Assembly: GCA_026874595.1 (NCBI GenBank)
Contig: CM049310.1
Coordinates: forward strand, 23,290,058-23,354,057
Direction of reading: 5' to 3'
Length of the DNA stretch: 64,000 nt
From: Sipunculus nudus
Taxonomy: Eukaryota > Annelida > Sipuncula > Golfingiida > Sipunculidae
A program made the position numbers and the translations under genes. The stretch's first letter is position 1. Each line of letters opens with the position of its first letter. Under the pieces are notes generated by a model. It was not told where the DNA came from and did not search any database. It saw only the letters and a list, made by a program, of their open reading frames with translations. This document shows positions 23,886 through 36,990 of the stretch, in pieces.

Positions 23886-25339
23886 ACTAGACATTTCTTG
23901 GCACCGCAGGTGCCAGAGTATCCCCAGACATAGTAGGCCCCCACCCCCTTTATAAATAGACCCCCATTTTTAGCAGCATATACTGACACTCGGCATATTT
24001 ATTGTTTCTTCCATCTAACAATCCACAGTCTTGTTGAAGATGTTGGTCCTGTGACCTTGATCTTTTTAAAGATGTGTCCTGTGACCTTGACCTTTGACCT
24101 CATGACCCCAAAATCAATTTGGGTCTTGCTTTTCCAATGGGACATATACAAGTCAAGTTTGAAATCCATACATCAATAAAAGCAGGAATTATCATCCAGA
24201 AACTAATTTTGGGACAGATGGCTCCTGTGACCTTCACCTTTGACCTTGTGACCTCAAAATTGATAGGGGTCTTACACTCTTGGCAGGTGAACTATATGTG
24301 CAAGATGAAAGAACTGAGATGAATTGTTTGGCTGAAAATGCATCCACAATCTTTTTAAAGAGGTTTCCTGTGACCTTGACCTTTGACCTCATGACCCCAA
24401 AATCAATTCAGGTCTTGCTTTTCCAATGGGTCAAATTCAAGTCAAGTTTGAAATCCTAAATCAATAAAAGAAGGAATTATCATCCAGAAACTAATTTTTG
24501 GACAGATGGCTCCTGTGACCTTCACCTTTGACCTTGTGACCTCAAAATTGATAGGGTTCTTCCTCTCTTGGCAGGTGAACTATATATTAAAGATGGAAGA
24601 CCTAGGATGAAAGTTTGGCTTAAAATGCATCCACAGTATCTTTTAAAATGCCAGTCCAGTGACCTTGACCTTTGACCTCATGACCCTAGAACCTATAGGG
24701 TTCTTACTTTAGTGGTGGGCCATACATAAGTCATGTTTGAAATCCATATGGCTATCAACACTGGAGATATCATAAGAGGTGTGTGATTTTCACCATATAT
24801 GGCAATATCTAAGGTCAAGGCCACTATCATAGGAAAGGTCATGACCCCAATTTAAATAAACATCATCCCATAACCCATACCTATGTATATGCATAATATA
24901 AAAGAAATCTGTCCATTAGTTTTTGACTTACAATGCTCACAGTACTGTAAGGTAGCAATTTTTGGGGTATTAAACGGCAAGAAAACAAGTAAAGAATAAT
25001 AGGTGGCGCCACCAGTTTCCGGAACATGACAACCCTATCCATGATCTTCCATCAACTTGATTTTGGGATAAATCCATGCAAGATTTCTTGAGATGTAAAG
25101 AATTTGTGTGATTTTCCCCAAAATTGGACCTATTCAAGGTCAAGGACACTCTCATAGTAAAGGTCATGACCTCATTTAAATAGGCGTCGTCCTCTCACCC
25201 ATATCTATACATATACCAAGTTTGGTAAAGTTCCGTGAAATATTTTTTGGGTTATCGCGCCAACAAGATTTATATGCGGCGGCGGCGGCGGGACCGGTAT
25301 GAAAACATAGTATCCCCCGACTTTGTCTGGGGATACAAT
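23886..25339 (+). mobile_element. Family B copy 2, nested in copy 1
   Basis: It has the full start (ACTAGACATTTCTTGG), about 290-bp tandem cores, a ggtggcgccacc site at 25002, a (GGC)n stretch near 25276-25292, and the 3' hairpin with stem GTATCCCC / GGGGATAC followed by AATA. The arrangement start, cores, GC-rich tract, hairpin is complete. No ORF of note. Confidence 0.78.
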
Positions 25340-25821
25340 AAACATCATCCCATAACCTATACCTATGTATTTGCATAATATAAAAGAAATCTGTCCATTA
25401 GTTTTTGACTTATAATGCTCACAGTACTGGAAGGTAGCAATTTTGGGGTATTAAACGGCAATAAAACAAGTAAAGAATAATAGGCGGCGCCACCAGTTTC
25501 TGGAACATGACAACTCTATCCATGATCTTCCATCAACTTGATTTTTGGATAAATCCATGCAAGATTTCTTGAGATATTAAAGAATTTGTGTGATTTTCCC
25601 CAAAATTGGACCTATTCAAGGTCAAGGACACTCTCCTAGTAAAGGTCATGCCTCATTTTAAATAGGTGTCGTCCTCTTCCCCATATCTATACATATACCA
25701 AGTTTGGTAAAGTTCTGTGAATTATTTTTTGGGTAATCGCGCCAACAAGATTTATATGCGGCGGCGGCGGCGGGACCGGTATGAAAACAAAGTATCCCCT
25801 GACTTTGTCTGGGGATACAAA
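25340..25821 (+). mobile_element. Family B copy 1, 3' part
   Basis: Nearly the same as 24858-25339, as expected for the matching 3' end of a related copy, ending in the hairpin and GGGGATACAAA. The nested reading explains it better than a simple tandem duplication, because copy 1 otherwise lacks a 3' end. Confidence 0.65.
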
Positions 25822-26111
25822 AATAGGTGGTGCCACCAGTTTCCGGTACATGACAACACTATCCAAGATCTTCAGCCAACTTGATTTTTGGATCAATCCA
25901 TGCAAGCTTTCTTGAGATATTTAAGAATCTGTGTGATTTTCCCCCAAAATGGATCTATTCAAGGTCAAGGTCATTCTCCTATACACATGTCAAGTGTTGT
26001 AATTATCCTTGAAATATTTTTTTGAGTTATCATGCAGACAAGATTTATCTGTGGGCTGTAATGGAACCATCATAAAACCTTAGTATCCCCCCACTTTCTC
26101 TCAGGATACAA
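25822..26111 (+). mobile_element. Outer family B copy, 3' part
   Basis: It starts at 'aaataggtggtgccacc', the phrase that should follow 22632. It is more diverged than copies 1 and 2 and ends in a decayed hairpin ('tatccccccactttctctc', 'aggatacaatg'). Greater divergence agrees with it being the oldest layer. Confidence 0.55.
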
Positions 26112-26604
26112 TGAGTAATTCCTAAAATTTCAAATTTCAGATAGATTATTAGCAACTCTGGTAAATTTTATTACTGGACATAGATCACATAAACAATTTT
26201 TAATATGATAATTCAGAAAACTGGAGCTCAGTAGTTTTGTATGGGGCAGGTTCTAAGAGATATTTGGGTTTTCTATCTGCTGCTTAAAAATTATGATGCA
26301 TGGACCTAGTTTCAGGTGTGGTGAGAGATTTTTCTAAAAATTCACTAATACACTACTCTCCTTATAAAGGTCATCATCCTGTTTGTATTAGCTTCTTCCT
26401 TTGAAGCATAGCAATATACATTCAAAACTAAAAGAAATGTCAACCATTTTCTTTGAAATGTTAAAGACAGGCTTTACTATGGTGGCAGCTCTACTTCTAT
26501 GATACCTCATGATCCCCGACTTTCAGACCCAGGATTACAATACATTCATATGTATTCAAACTAGTTTTAAATAATAATTAAATTTGTTGTTGGGTATAAC
26601 TTAC
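26112..26604. other. Intron, no feature seen
   Basis: AT-rich sequence leading to the C1-2 exon donor. No element termini recognised. Confidence 0.55.
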
Positions 26605-26707
26605 TTTCACAACGAATTGCCAAGCTATCTTCCAGCCTCTTGCGACACAGGTTACAAAACTTTCGCTTGAAGTGCCCGGGTTCTGACCAGCAGTGGGCAA
26701 CTGGATT
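26605..26707 (-). CDS. DGKQ: DGKQ exon: first half of C1 domain 2
   Basis: The exon encodes NPVAHCWSEPGHFKRKFC, then NLCRKRLEDSLAIRCE. The spacing H-x12-C-x2-C-x11-C fits the opening half of a C1 domain with a shortened central loop, as in the second C1 of theta-type kinases (HC...G.HKRKFC..CRK.LE). The acceptor is ttcttacag and the donor is GTAAGT. It starts at a codon boundary, matching the end of the previous exon, and finishes one base into a codon completed by the next exon as Ile. Confidence 0.92.
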
Positions 26708-29089
26708 CTGTAAGAAGAAAATAAAACAACCTCTGGGTGCTACTAATAGATGAAAAGCAAAGGCAATATAAAACACCTCTTAGTATAATCTGTCTGTTGT
26801 TCTTGCCAGCTGCAGTCAAATTAATACCCCTCACATTCTTTTTTTTTAATCATGGATGACACAATGATCATGGTAACAAAGGCAAGCTGAATTTGACATT
26901 ATTTACAAGGATACAGTGTATTACAACTAACCATGGGTCATGACACTCCGTTGACAAGAAATACAATACTGCAGAATTATTCTCAATCTCTGTGTACGAG
27001 GCAGTTACTGTATATCAAATTTTGTGTCCACTCCACTGTTACTAATATGTAACATATCTGAAATGTTCTTAGTTCATGGTGTTTGTCCCCTGGTGTAAAA
27101 TATTCATTAAATGTAATCCTCCTTGGTTGGTAAATGTCAGTAACTTTTGTAAATTTACAAGGAATTGTTGGTACCTTAATTTAAAATGTTTAGCTACACT
27201 GCTGTAAAACAAAACCCATTATTTGAAGGATACTTGAAGTTGAACAAAGAACTTATATCCAGAAAAATCTGAAATATTTTTTATTACAGAATTAGGTCAA
27301 CATTGGTGACACCTCCAAATCCAATCATTTCCATGATATATATATATAATTTTTTTTGGGGGGGGGGGGACATTTGTACAAAAATACAAAATATCATGGA
27401 TACCATATTCTTATGCACAGCCAATAACTTGCTTATAGTGACAATTTTGCTATTCATGCGAGTGGACTCCTTGAATTCACCTGATAAGAGAGGATTATAC
27501 TGTCACTACAAATCAGAGGCTATTCTTAAGAATATTCACTGTATGTATTATACCAAACCAGATATATACACTAACCATATGTATGAAAAAGATAATGTTT
27601 GATGGTGACTGAGGCTTTATAGGAAACCCTTCAATAATATTGTTTCCCATAATTTTCACAAAATATAGGGATGAATTATAAGTCAACATCTGATTACATG
27701 ACTTTCAATCAATTAATATATTAGTGAGCTTAATATTACTTGAGAGGAAAATAATCTTTATCAATTCTTAAAAGCTGCATGTGCAAACTTGATGATGAAC
27801 TTCACTTTTTCTAACAGTAAGCAAAATTTGGTTACATAATTAAGAGCACAGAAAATAAATTTTAATAAGAATTACAGGAAAACACAGTCATACAGGAAAA
27901 CACCTCAAAATTAGAGAATTCATTTTAAAGACAAAACTTGCAAAGATTTCTTGAAAGCTATGAAGAAGTAACAAACAGTTATTTTGATCAATCAGCACAT
28001 TTGCCATGACTGCTACAAAGAAAGCTACATTGAGAAATTACAAATGTACCGATTAACTGTCTGAACCTTAATATTTTCCATGGTCCCAGAGATATCACTG
28101 GGCATAATGTAATTTCTTATGTATCTCTGTAAGTGTGCAAGAAGAGGGAGTATCAAGGCTGATCTTACTTTAATGTCTCCCATTTTGAAATATTGAAAGT
28201 ATACAAAACCCCTTTCTGATACATCTTGACAACAGAGTGCACCACAATGCAAAAACACAAAACTCATCAAAATGAATGATGGCATGTGCACAACCAAATT
28301 TGTTAAGTGACACATTTGGCCCAACATACTGTTGTGTACAACATAATGAATGAATCCATCCATTGCAGCCATTGAAAGAAAGGCTGCAAAGACAAGGCAA
28401 TGTCAGTGAATGGTGAATGTCATCCTATAGAGACAGCTCCAAGCTGGGCTAAAAAGAACCATAATTCAGTTAATTTTAGGAATGTGTCCCCAAGAGATAT
28501 GAAAAAGGGAAATGGGTCACAATACCAAGCTGAAGTAACTTGGGTTACTGTATAAATTCCCAGCATTACAATAACATAAAGAGGACTCAGGAAAAGTCTG
28601 ACTTTTTTATGTATTTGCATTTGAAAATTAGGTGAATGAGCTACTGCCTTTTGCAGGACTTTAGCTAAGACTGCACATCATGCATGGAATACCGAATGTG
28701 GCATGTTGAGAGATTTCTTAGGTACCACAGTACCAGCATAGCAACATGCATATTTTTCTCTGTGTTCCTCTGGGATTCCATATGGAACATGTAGCAATTT
28801 GTTTTTGTCGGATACATGTTCCACATGCAAGATCCATGCATATGGAATCTCACTTTATTTACTCAGTACCAATTTTCCACCCATTCAGCATGTCGGATCC
28901 CTATTTCATACATTTTAGCTTTTTTGTATGCATTTACATTCACATCCTTTTTCCTTAGTTTTCAGTTGACAACAAAACTTGTGCATGTGTTCCTAGGAAT
29001 TTAATCTTCATATATGTATATTAAACTAGAGGGCTTATAATCTAGGTGTTATATTAAATGACAAGACTGCAGAAATATCTCCCATTTCA
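26708..29089. other. Intron, mostly apparently unique
   Basis: Contains the acceptor for exon 26605-26707, a 12-base G run (27358-27369) after a T run, and several short ORFs with no family resemblance. No tandem array. This may be among the less repeat-dense parts of the intron. Confidence 0.5.
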
Positions 29090-31010
29090 ACTAGAGCTCA
29101 CTTGTTTTATTGTAAGCTGAGCTAAAAATTCATCTACAAAATCAGAAAATACCAAGCATGACAAAAACCTAATCAAAAGAGGAGGCCCAAAAGCTACATC
29201 TGCCATTTTAATAAAACTTATTCAAAGAAGTAGATCTGAGCAATAGTCTTTAATATATAGTATCATATATGATAAGTAAAGGTTAATTTTAATTATTTTT
29301 TTTTACCTGAGTCCAAGAACCAATTACAAAAACGTCACTGCTGAAATACGGGCATGGGTGCACACAACACAAAATGAATAGGTGGCACCAACAGTCTTGT
29401 GCACAAGAAAGCCATCGAAGATGTATCAACATGCAAAATTTCAGGCAGATACTTCAAACCACTCTTTGGCTATGTGCACAGATGCATGAAACAATTGTAG
29501 GTGGCGCCACCAGTTTTGTATACAATTAAGCTATCCAAGGTGTATACATATGTCAAATTTTAGGCTGCTGTTGCCTAATCTGATACAGTTGGCAGTCTGC
29601 CATGCTATAAATAGATCCAGACTGACCTTTGGCCTGTTGCAAAATCTGAAATAGTTAGCATTCTGCCAAACTTTTTGTAGATACAGACACAGTCTTTTCT
29701 GTTGGTAAATCTGTTTACGCATTCAGAAAGACTTTGGCTAAATACATTTTTCAAGCTGACATATTCATAAGATTTTATTATCAAAATATTGTTTTGTTTA
29801 CCAAAGTATCTCACAGTTCTGTCATTGTTGAAGGTCCAATAATTCTGCCAAAAATCATTTAAGTAAACATGAACGAAGGCCACCTTAGAATCATTTTTGT
29901 GCAATGTTACAGAAGTTGAAACAACAGTTTTGCAAAAGAAGACTATTGCAGCCAGTTTGAAATAGGCTTACTAATGGCCACAAGACCAACTTCAGCTTTC
30001 TATGACTCTACCAAAAATCAATGTACCAAATCTATTCTTATATAATTGAAAGAATCCTACCCTAGAATAGTTCTTGTGAAAAATTGACCTATTCAGCTTG
30101 ACAGTTTCATCACAAAACATTTTTAAGCTGAAAGAGGCTAAAATAGGAGGTTTTTGCCTGTAAAAAACAGGTCAGTGTAAGTGGCACCACAAAAACTACA
30201 ATTTCAAATTTGAGTCATGAGACCAACTTTTGCACAAAACTTGGTGATGCTAGCTCCTGTTGGTTCTGAGACTGTTATGTTAGTATGCTTTCTTGCCCAG
30301 ATGACTAAGTTCAAATTACTGTAACCTACCCAGAATTCATCAAACCCAAACTTGAAAAAAATTGAGAGAGCTTATCTCTGGGACCATTTCTTTGAAATAT
30401 GGATGCATGTGGCGTCACAAGGAGCTCAATCCCACAACATTTTATGTGTGACAGATTTTATGCATATAATTTGGGGATGCTAGTTCCTGCTATTCCTGAG
30501 AAATTATGGGTTAATATACTGATGAACAATGACCCCCGTACATAAAAGGTTGATGAAGGTTGCACCACCAATACCTCATTTTCAAATATGACTCATGTGA
30601 CCAACTTTTGCATTAAATTTGGTGATGATAGCTCCAGCCATTTCCAAAATTGTTATTTCAATATGCTTGTTTGAAGAAATGACTAAGTTCAGCTTCCTTT
30701 AACTCAGCCAAAAATCACCTTACTGGAACCATTTGAACAAACTTGAGAGAGATTGATTCAGGGATTATTTCTGTGAAATATTGAACAATCTGGCTGGTCA
30801 GTTCAGGAGAAGAAGATTTTTTAAAGGTTTTCAAGCTTTTTTCCCTATAAAATCTAGGTAAATGCAGTTAGCAAAAAAAATAGGCAAAATCTGATAGTTT
30901 TTTTTAGATGACTGATTTTTTGCATAAAATTTGGTGATGCTAGCTCCTGCACTTTAAGAGATAATATGGATTAAGGTAGGGATGGCATAAGCTCACAGGT
31001 GAGCTAAAAA
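29090..31010 (+). mobile_element. Family D copy 1
   Basis: It starts ACTAGAGCTCACTTG and ends 'cataaGCTCACAGGTGAGCT' followed by AAAAA, so the 5' AGCTCAC is the reverse complement of the 3' GTGAGCT. Internal modules include 'ggtggcgccaccagttttg' (29500) and repeated 'cataaaatttggtgatg' cores near 30233, 30610 and 30927, about 320-380 bp apart. The start is less certain because a family A-like 'gctgagctaaaaa' lies 20 bp inside it. Confidence 0.6.
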
Positions 31011-34000
31011 TATAAATCTGTGAAGCTTGACAGACAGAATGTACAGGAATGCCTTCAATAAGTATGGAGTAAAATCCTTGGTACTAGCCCTGCAGATGAA
31101 TAAGATTGGTCAGCCTACCAAACACTTTTCTTAATTATTTAAGAAATTATAACTACCAAAAATTTACCAATCAATTCTAATGATCACTCACTTTCAAAAG
31201 TAACCAGAAATTCAGAAAATGGTAATAAAATGACTGAGTGAAATAAACAAAGTATACTCTAGAACCTATGCAAATAATCTGAAGGATACTGATACAGGGG
31301 AAATTAAACTTGATTTGAATGATTATGCACCATGTGTGGAAATTAACAGCACTGTGTCATTTTATTATGATATGCTAAATCAATTTTCTACCAAAATGCT
31401 AAGATCAAAATGATACATCGAATGTACATCTCATTTCCCCTGATCCAAGGAATTGTTCAATCTGACAATTTGGCTTGTTCACCATTATAAGAGCTATAGG
31501 CTTGATCCTTATCTTATCTATCTTAGGAATATAGAAAATGTCATTCATGATTTATGTGATTTAAGATAGAGGTAATATAATATATCAAATACTTTATTTC
31601 TATATGTCAGTATATTTGCTCAACATGTGTGTGAAATTTGGTGCTGATAGCTGCAGTTGTTCCTGAGATATTTAGTTGCAGTGACAGGCTCACAGACAGA
31701 AGATGCTCTGCCAAAGCTTCTTGTTAAAGAGTGAACTGTAATATAAATCTGTCCTTGATATTCTCTTGAGAAAACAACATTTTTCAAATACACATCATCA
31801 TTAATAAATGTCTCAGGCATTAGTGACATGCATCAATTGAAAATTTAAGTGTTGAGAGTTACCATGCATCATATTTCAAACACACCTAATACTGCCATGA
31901 GTTGATTTTTGCAGGTTTGCCTACCAATTGTAATGCTTGCCAAGATGAATTTTCTATCATTATCACAGTAGATGTTTTGACCTCAGTACCTGCAGGCTGG
32001 CCTTCTTTTGAGATATATAGACAGATTGTCTGTGATAAAACTCAGAAGTGTTAGTCTTAAATTTCCTCTGCATGAGCTAAGGATGGTCAGACCAGAGTGG
32101 TTTATTAATCTGAGTGTTGTGATCTACTGCACACAGGCTGCACCAATACTGTGATATTGCTGTCACAAGATCATACAAGCATCCATTATAGAAAAGCTAA
32201 GCCCTATGCACACAAGGTATGGAATATATGCGTCCATGCATTGGACAGATGCACTGCCCGGTGTGTTTTATACTAGTAGTAGTGGAGGCTGCACAGAGGA
32301 TGGATCCCGAGCCCGCAGCTGAGGAAGCTGTGTTCTGTGGGCCTATGTTGGACCTTCTCATCTGGCATGATGCCCCATATAGCACAGAAATCAATAGAAG
32401 CATTGTCTGCAGCCAACCCAGGCTTGTTGGGGACCCACAATAATTGGATTCTCCCTGAAGCCCATGCTACCAGTCTTTGAATTGCTAACACTGACTAAGG
32501 ACAGCTCTTCACCCAGCTGGCCTGTCATACTCTAGACAGGTTACCCAGGAAACAACCTATGGCTGGTCATATGACCAACCAGGCCTGTTCACCTGTGTAT
32601 CAGATACTGCTGGTTAAATGTGAACACTACAATAATTTTAGAAATTCTGGGATACATAAGCGTGAATGATATTTACATGTAATATTTTTCCAGACAGTTT
32701 GCTACTGCACAATGTGGCCCAGGCCAAGTCTGTTGTGATATTGTTCATGTATAAACAGTATCTGTTATTTGAATGGTTGCATGTGACCTGTAAGCAGGGT
32801 GTTCAGCACCGGTATTACAGTGGGAGCTATTTTTATACTACAAGGTGCATATAAACCATGACAAACCAAAATTTTCCTGCAAACAGATCACCAGAAATAT
32901 ATTCTTTTTTTTTTAATGTACTGTAAAGCAAGATAGGCACCTTAATGTGTTAATTGAAAATATTTAAAAAAAAATGGACCTTGATATAAATACCATATTT
33001 TGCCAGGATATGAGTACAATTACCAACCACCGTGTCCAAAGACTTATTCTATTAGGTGCATTAAAATGAGAGTAAATTTTTTTAGGTAATTTTTAAAGTA
33101 AAAAAAAATATGGACTATTCTTAATATATTAGAAGAATCCTCTTATTACATCAGCACTAATTTTTTAAGGTTGTATATTAGGAAATAAGGGTCTACATTT
33201 TAATTTTGGGGCTATGGATCAGAAAAATTAAATGAGCGTTGCTATGGTTAAAAATTGTTATTGAAAAATTCACATGCATCAGTAAGTTCACTCAGGTGTC
33301 TGTACCCCAGCTCATATTCCCATTACTTAAATGAAACAGAATAAAGGAGTTCTTGCAGAAGTTTCTGTTAAAACATAACTAAATAAAAATATCTTATTTC
33401 CCTTTTTTCTGATATTACGATATATATTATCATTTTCAAAGAAGACAATAATACTTTTGTCTTTCTGATTGCACTGTAATTATTTGGTCAGATTTTATAA
33501 ACATCAGAGAACTGGTGGAGAGTCAAGAATGCTGTGATGGTTGTAAGTAAATTTACCAATTTTATTATCCTGAGTCAAATAATAAAATGTTGATCCACCA
33601 GTTTACCACTACAGCAAAGTCCTGATCCATCAATTTTATATGCAACATTTACATTAATATGCTCACTGCTCATATAAAATCCTCCAGAAATTTTCCGAGT
33701 CCATCAATTGTCCTACTGGAGTCCTGTGCAGTCTCAGATAGGATAATCATTTAGTATTTGTGTCACAAAATTGTCCAAATTACTTACCTTTGTGAAAAAA
33801 GTAAAAGTTTATTGATATTTTGAAAACAAAATTTATAATATGTGTCAAATTGAATGTTCTATGGATGAAGAAAATAGGTCAGTTACTGAGAAGGTGCTGC
33901 TCATGAGTCACACTATTTCTGTCCTGGCACATCTGTGGTAAAAACAACCTTCATCAGAATTGTTGAAAATTTTTAGTATTATATCATGTAACAGGCAACA

Positions 34001-34797
34001 ATTTCTCAGCAAAAATATTGAGAAGAAAATTTTGCTCAACAGACCCTATATTTCCAGCTTGGTAATAAGAAATATTGACTCACAACCCACTGACAAGCAA
34101 CAGAGGTGGAGCATCATGTCTTGTTTAATGACCAAGACTATCCAAGATAAGGCTCTGACCCACATCTATCAGTATGTATATGCACAATTTCATGAGAAAA
34201 TTTTATGATATTGGAACACTGTTTTCAGTGGCAGTGACAGACAGGTGAACTATGCAAAAACAGAAAACAGATGGCATTTGGCACCATCTGTCATAGGTAA
34301 AGAGTAAAATTAGCCAAGAATTACAGTTATAAACTAATTTTCATAATAACTGATCAAAGCATTCTTGAGAAACCTCTGAATTTTGATATAATATTGCACT
34401 ACTAATAGTCATAGAGGAGGTCATGACCCAATTTTAACAGACAATTTCCACTGCATGATCCATATCTTTACACACAGATAAGTATGGAAAATAGCCAATT
34501 GATTATTGTAAGAAAAGGTGCGGACACCTTAGCATCAACTACCTTGAGTCTGGGGATATTATAATAAAACCAAGAACATGACATCAATCACTTGAGAGCA
34601 AGGGTTCCCAGGGGAAGTCCTTACTGATGAGAAATGTCCATATATAATAAGAATATGTCAGCAATCAGGAGAGAACAAGCACATCCACCAGTATCAACTC
34701 AATGGTGGATATAAGGTCTTAAGAGAACTATGAACCTAAAAAATCATTGGAGTACATGAGAACAATGGTGTAATTCTGGCTTTTGTAAAACATCTAC
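31011..34797. other. Intron, fragments only
   Basis: Mostly AT-rich. Family D debris occurs near 31620-31700, and a family B-like end ('gtctggggatattataata') near 34541. The 32040-32600 segment is more GC-rich, with overlapping ORFs on both strands (74 and 72 codons) that I cannot match to any family. Confidence 0.5.
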
Positions 34798-36990
34798 ATG
34801 GAACCAAGAATCTGTCAAGTAACAGTGGAGAAGAAGAGGCCCAAGATCTATGACAAGGATCCAAGAAGCTGTCGTGCAATAGTGGGGCAGAAAGACCCCA
34901 GGGTGAAGTTCTTTAACACTGAAACCATGAATCTGTCAGGAAACAGTGGAGGCCCACCTGAGGGTGAGGATCTACTACATGAAACGAATGAATGAAATAA
35001 TTCAAGACTCTTTGGTGAAGATCTGCCATTAAATAGTTAAAAACAATCCCAGCCTGAGGATTCACTCTAATGAACCATGCATTTTTTATGAAATAATGGA
35101 GAGAAAAGATTTCAGGTTTAAGATTTAGTATATGGAGTGAATCAGTCATGAAATAGTGCAGAAGGATCCCTGGTTGAAGAACTAATACATGGAAAGAAGA
35201 ATCTTCATCAAATAGAAGCGAAGAAGGATCCAATGGAACCAAGCATCTGTAATAAAATAGTGGGGAAGAAGACCCCAGTTTGTGAATCCTCTACATGAAA
35301 CCAAGAATCTGTCATGAAATAGTGGAGAAGAAGGACCCAAGGCTGAGGAACTCCTTCATGGAACCAAATATCTGTCATGAAATAGTGGGGAAGGACCCTA
35401 GGGTAAGGATCTACTACATAAAACTAAGAATCTGTCAAGAAACTTTGGGAAAGTAGGACCCCCAGGTGAGGATCTACCACATGAAACCAAGAATCTGTCA
35501 TAAAACAGTGCAGGAAATTGAACCCAAGGGCGAGGATCTACTTTATAGAACCATAAATCTGTCATGAAATAGTGGGAAAGATACACCCCAGGATAAGGAT
35601 CCACTACATGAAACCAAGAATCTGTCATAAATTTGATAAAATTGTTGAGGAGTCCAGGGCTCAGATTAACTTCATTGAACCAAACGTGTCATGAAATGGT
35701 GGGGAATAAGGACCCCAGGCTATGGATCTAGTACATGAAACCAAGTATCTGTCAAGAAAAAGTAGAGAAGGACCCCAGGGCTAGGATCTTCATTGAACCA
35801 AACATCTGTCATGAAACAGTAAGGAAGAAGGACCCCAGGCTGAGGGTCTACTACCCTCAAATCCACAATAAAACCACAAGTCTGTCGTGAAAGGGTTGGA
35901 AGAGGAACCCAAGGACAAATTTACAGTATGGTACCTAAAATCTGACATAAAACAGTGAAGAAGGACCACATTCAGAAGAGCTACTTCACTGAACCAGACA
36001 GCTGTCATAAAATTGTGGGAAGAAGGACCCCAGGATGAGGATCTACAACTTAGATCAAGAATTTATCATGCAAGACCCCAAGATGAAGATCTGATTCACA
36101 AAACCAAAAATCTGTCATGATATAGTGGAGAAGAAAGACCCCAGGCTGAGGATTTACTATGAAACCAAGAATCTGTCATGAAATAGTGCAGTTAAGGACC
36201 CAAGGATGAGGCACTACTACATGAAACCAAGAATCAGCCATGAAAGAGTGGGGAAATGCACCAGTGTGAGAATCTACTTCATGGAACCAGATATGTCATG
36301 ATATAGTGGAGAAGAAGGATTCCAGGATGTGGATCAATTTCATGGAACCAAAAATCTGTCATGAAATAGTGTTGAACTTCAGGACCCAAGGATGAAGATT
36401 TACTACAAGTAACCAAGATTCTGTCATGAAAGGGTTTGGAAGGACTCCTGGAAAAATCTACAGTGTGGAACCTTAAATCTGACATGAAATTGTGGGGAAG
36501 ATAGACCCCAGGCTGAGGATCTATTTCATAAGACCAAGAATCTGTCATGAAAAAGTGTGGAAGCAGGACAACATGGTGAGCAACTGCTACATGAAACCAA
36601 AAATCTGTCATGAAATAGTGGTGAACTTCAGGACACCAGGTTGAGTATCTACTTCATAGAACCAAAAATCTATCATGAAATAGTGTGGATAAGGACGCAA
36701 GGGTGGGGATTTACTTCATTAAACCAAGATTCTGTCTTGAAAGGGTTTGGAAGGACACCAGGACAAATCTAAAGTGTGGAACCTAAAATCTGACATGAAA
36801 TAGTGGGGAAGAAAGACCCCAGGCTGAGGATCTACTTTATGGAACCAAGAATATGTCATGAAATAGTGTGGAAGAAGGACCCCACAGTGAGCATCTACTA
36901 CATGGAATGAATATGTCATAAAATAATTGAGAGGGACCCCTGGATGAAGATCTACAGCACTGTACCAAGCATTTGTCATGAGTTAATGGG
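34798..36990. repeat. Minisatellite with about 60-bp monomer
   Basis: About 35 imperfect monomers of the form 'catgaaaccaagaatctgtc', 'atgaaatagtggggaagaag', 'gaccccaggctgaggatcta'. Length varies by a few bases (about 58-63). A longer period of about 310 bp is visible for a variant block at 36430 and 36740 ('gggtttggaagga', 'ctgacatgaaat'). On the minus strand most monomers stay in frame and give peptides such as HYFMTDSWF..VDP.PGV; the lack of a fixed frame and of splice signals argues against a protein. Confidence 0.85.

Noticed and set aside
25269-25292. (GGC)n stretch as a CpG-island-like promoter
   Set aside because: It belongs to family B copies (also at 25757 and 40019) and has no other promoter signal.
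28025-28400. 115-codon minus-strand ORF with hydrophobic segments, possible membrane protein exon
   Set aside because: No family resemblance, no supporting splice sites and atypical composition; likely chance in an AT-rich intron.
32197-32491. GC-richer region with ORFs on both strands, possible gene fragment
   Set aside because: No recognisable domain, and no convincing acceptor/donor pair giving an open exon; left as unassigned intron.
34913-36979. Overlapping minus-strand ORFs with MTDSWFH..VDP.PGV repeats, possibly a repeat protein
   Set aside because: The minisatellite unit varies in length, so the frame is lost repeatedly, and there is no initiation or splice context.
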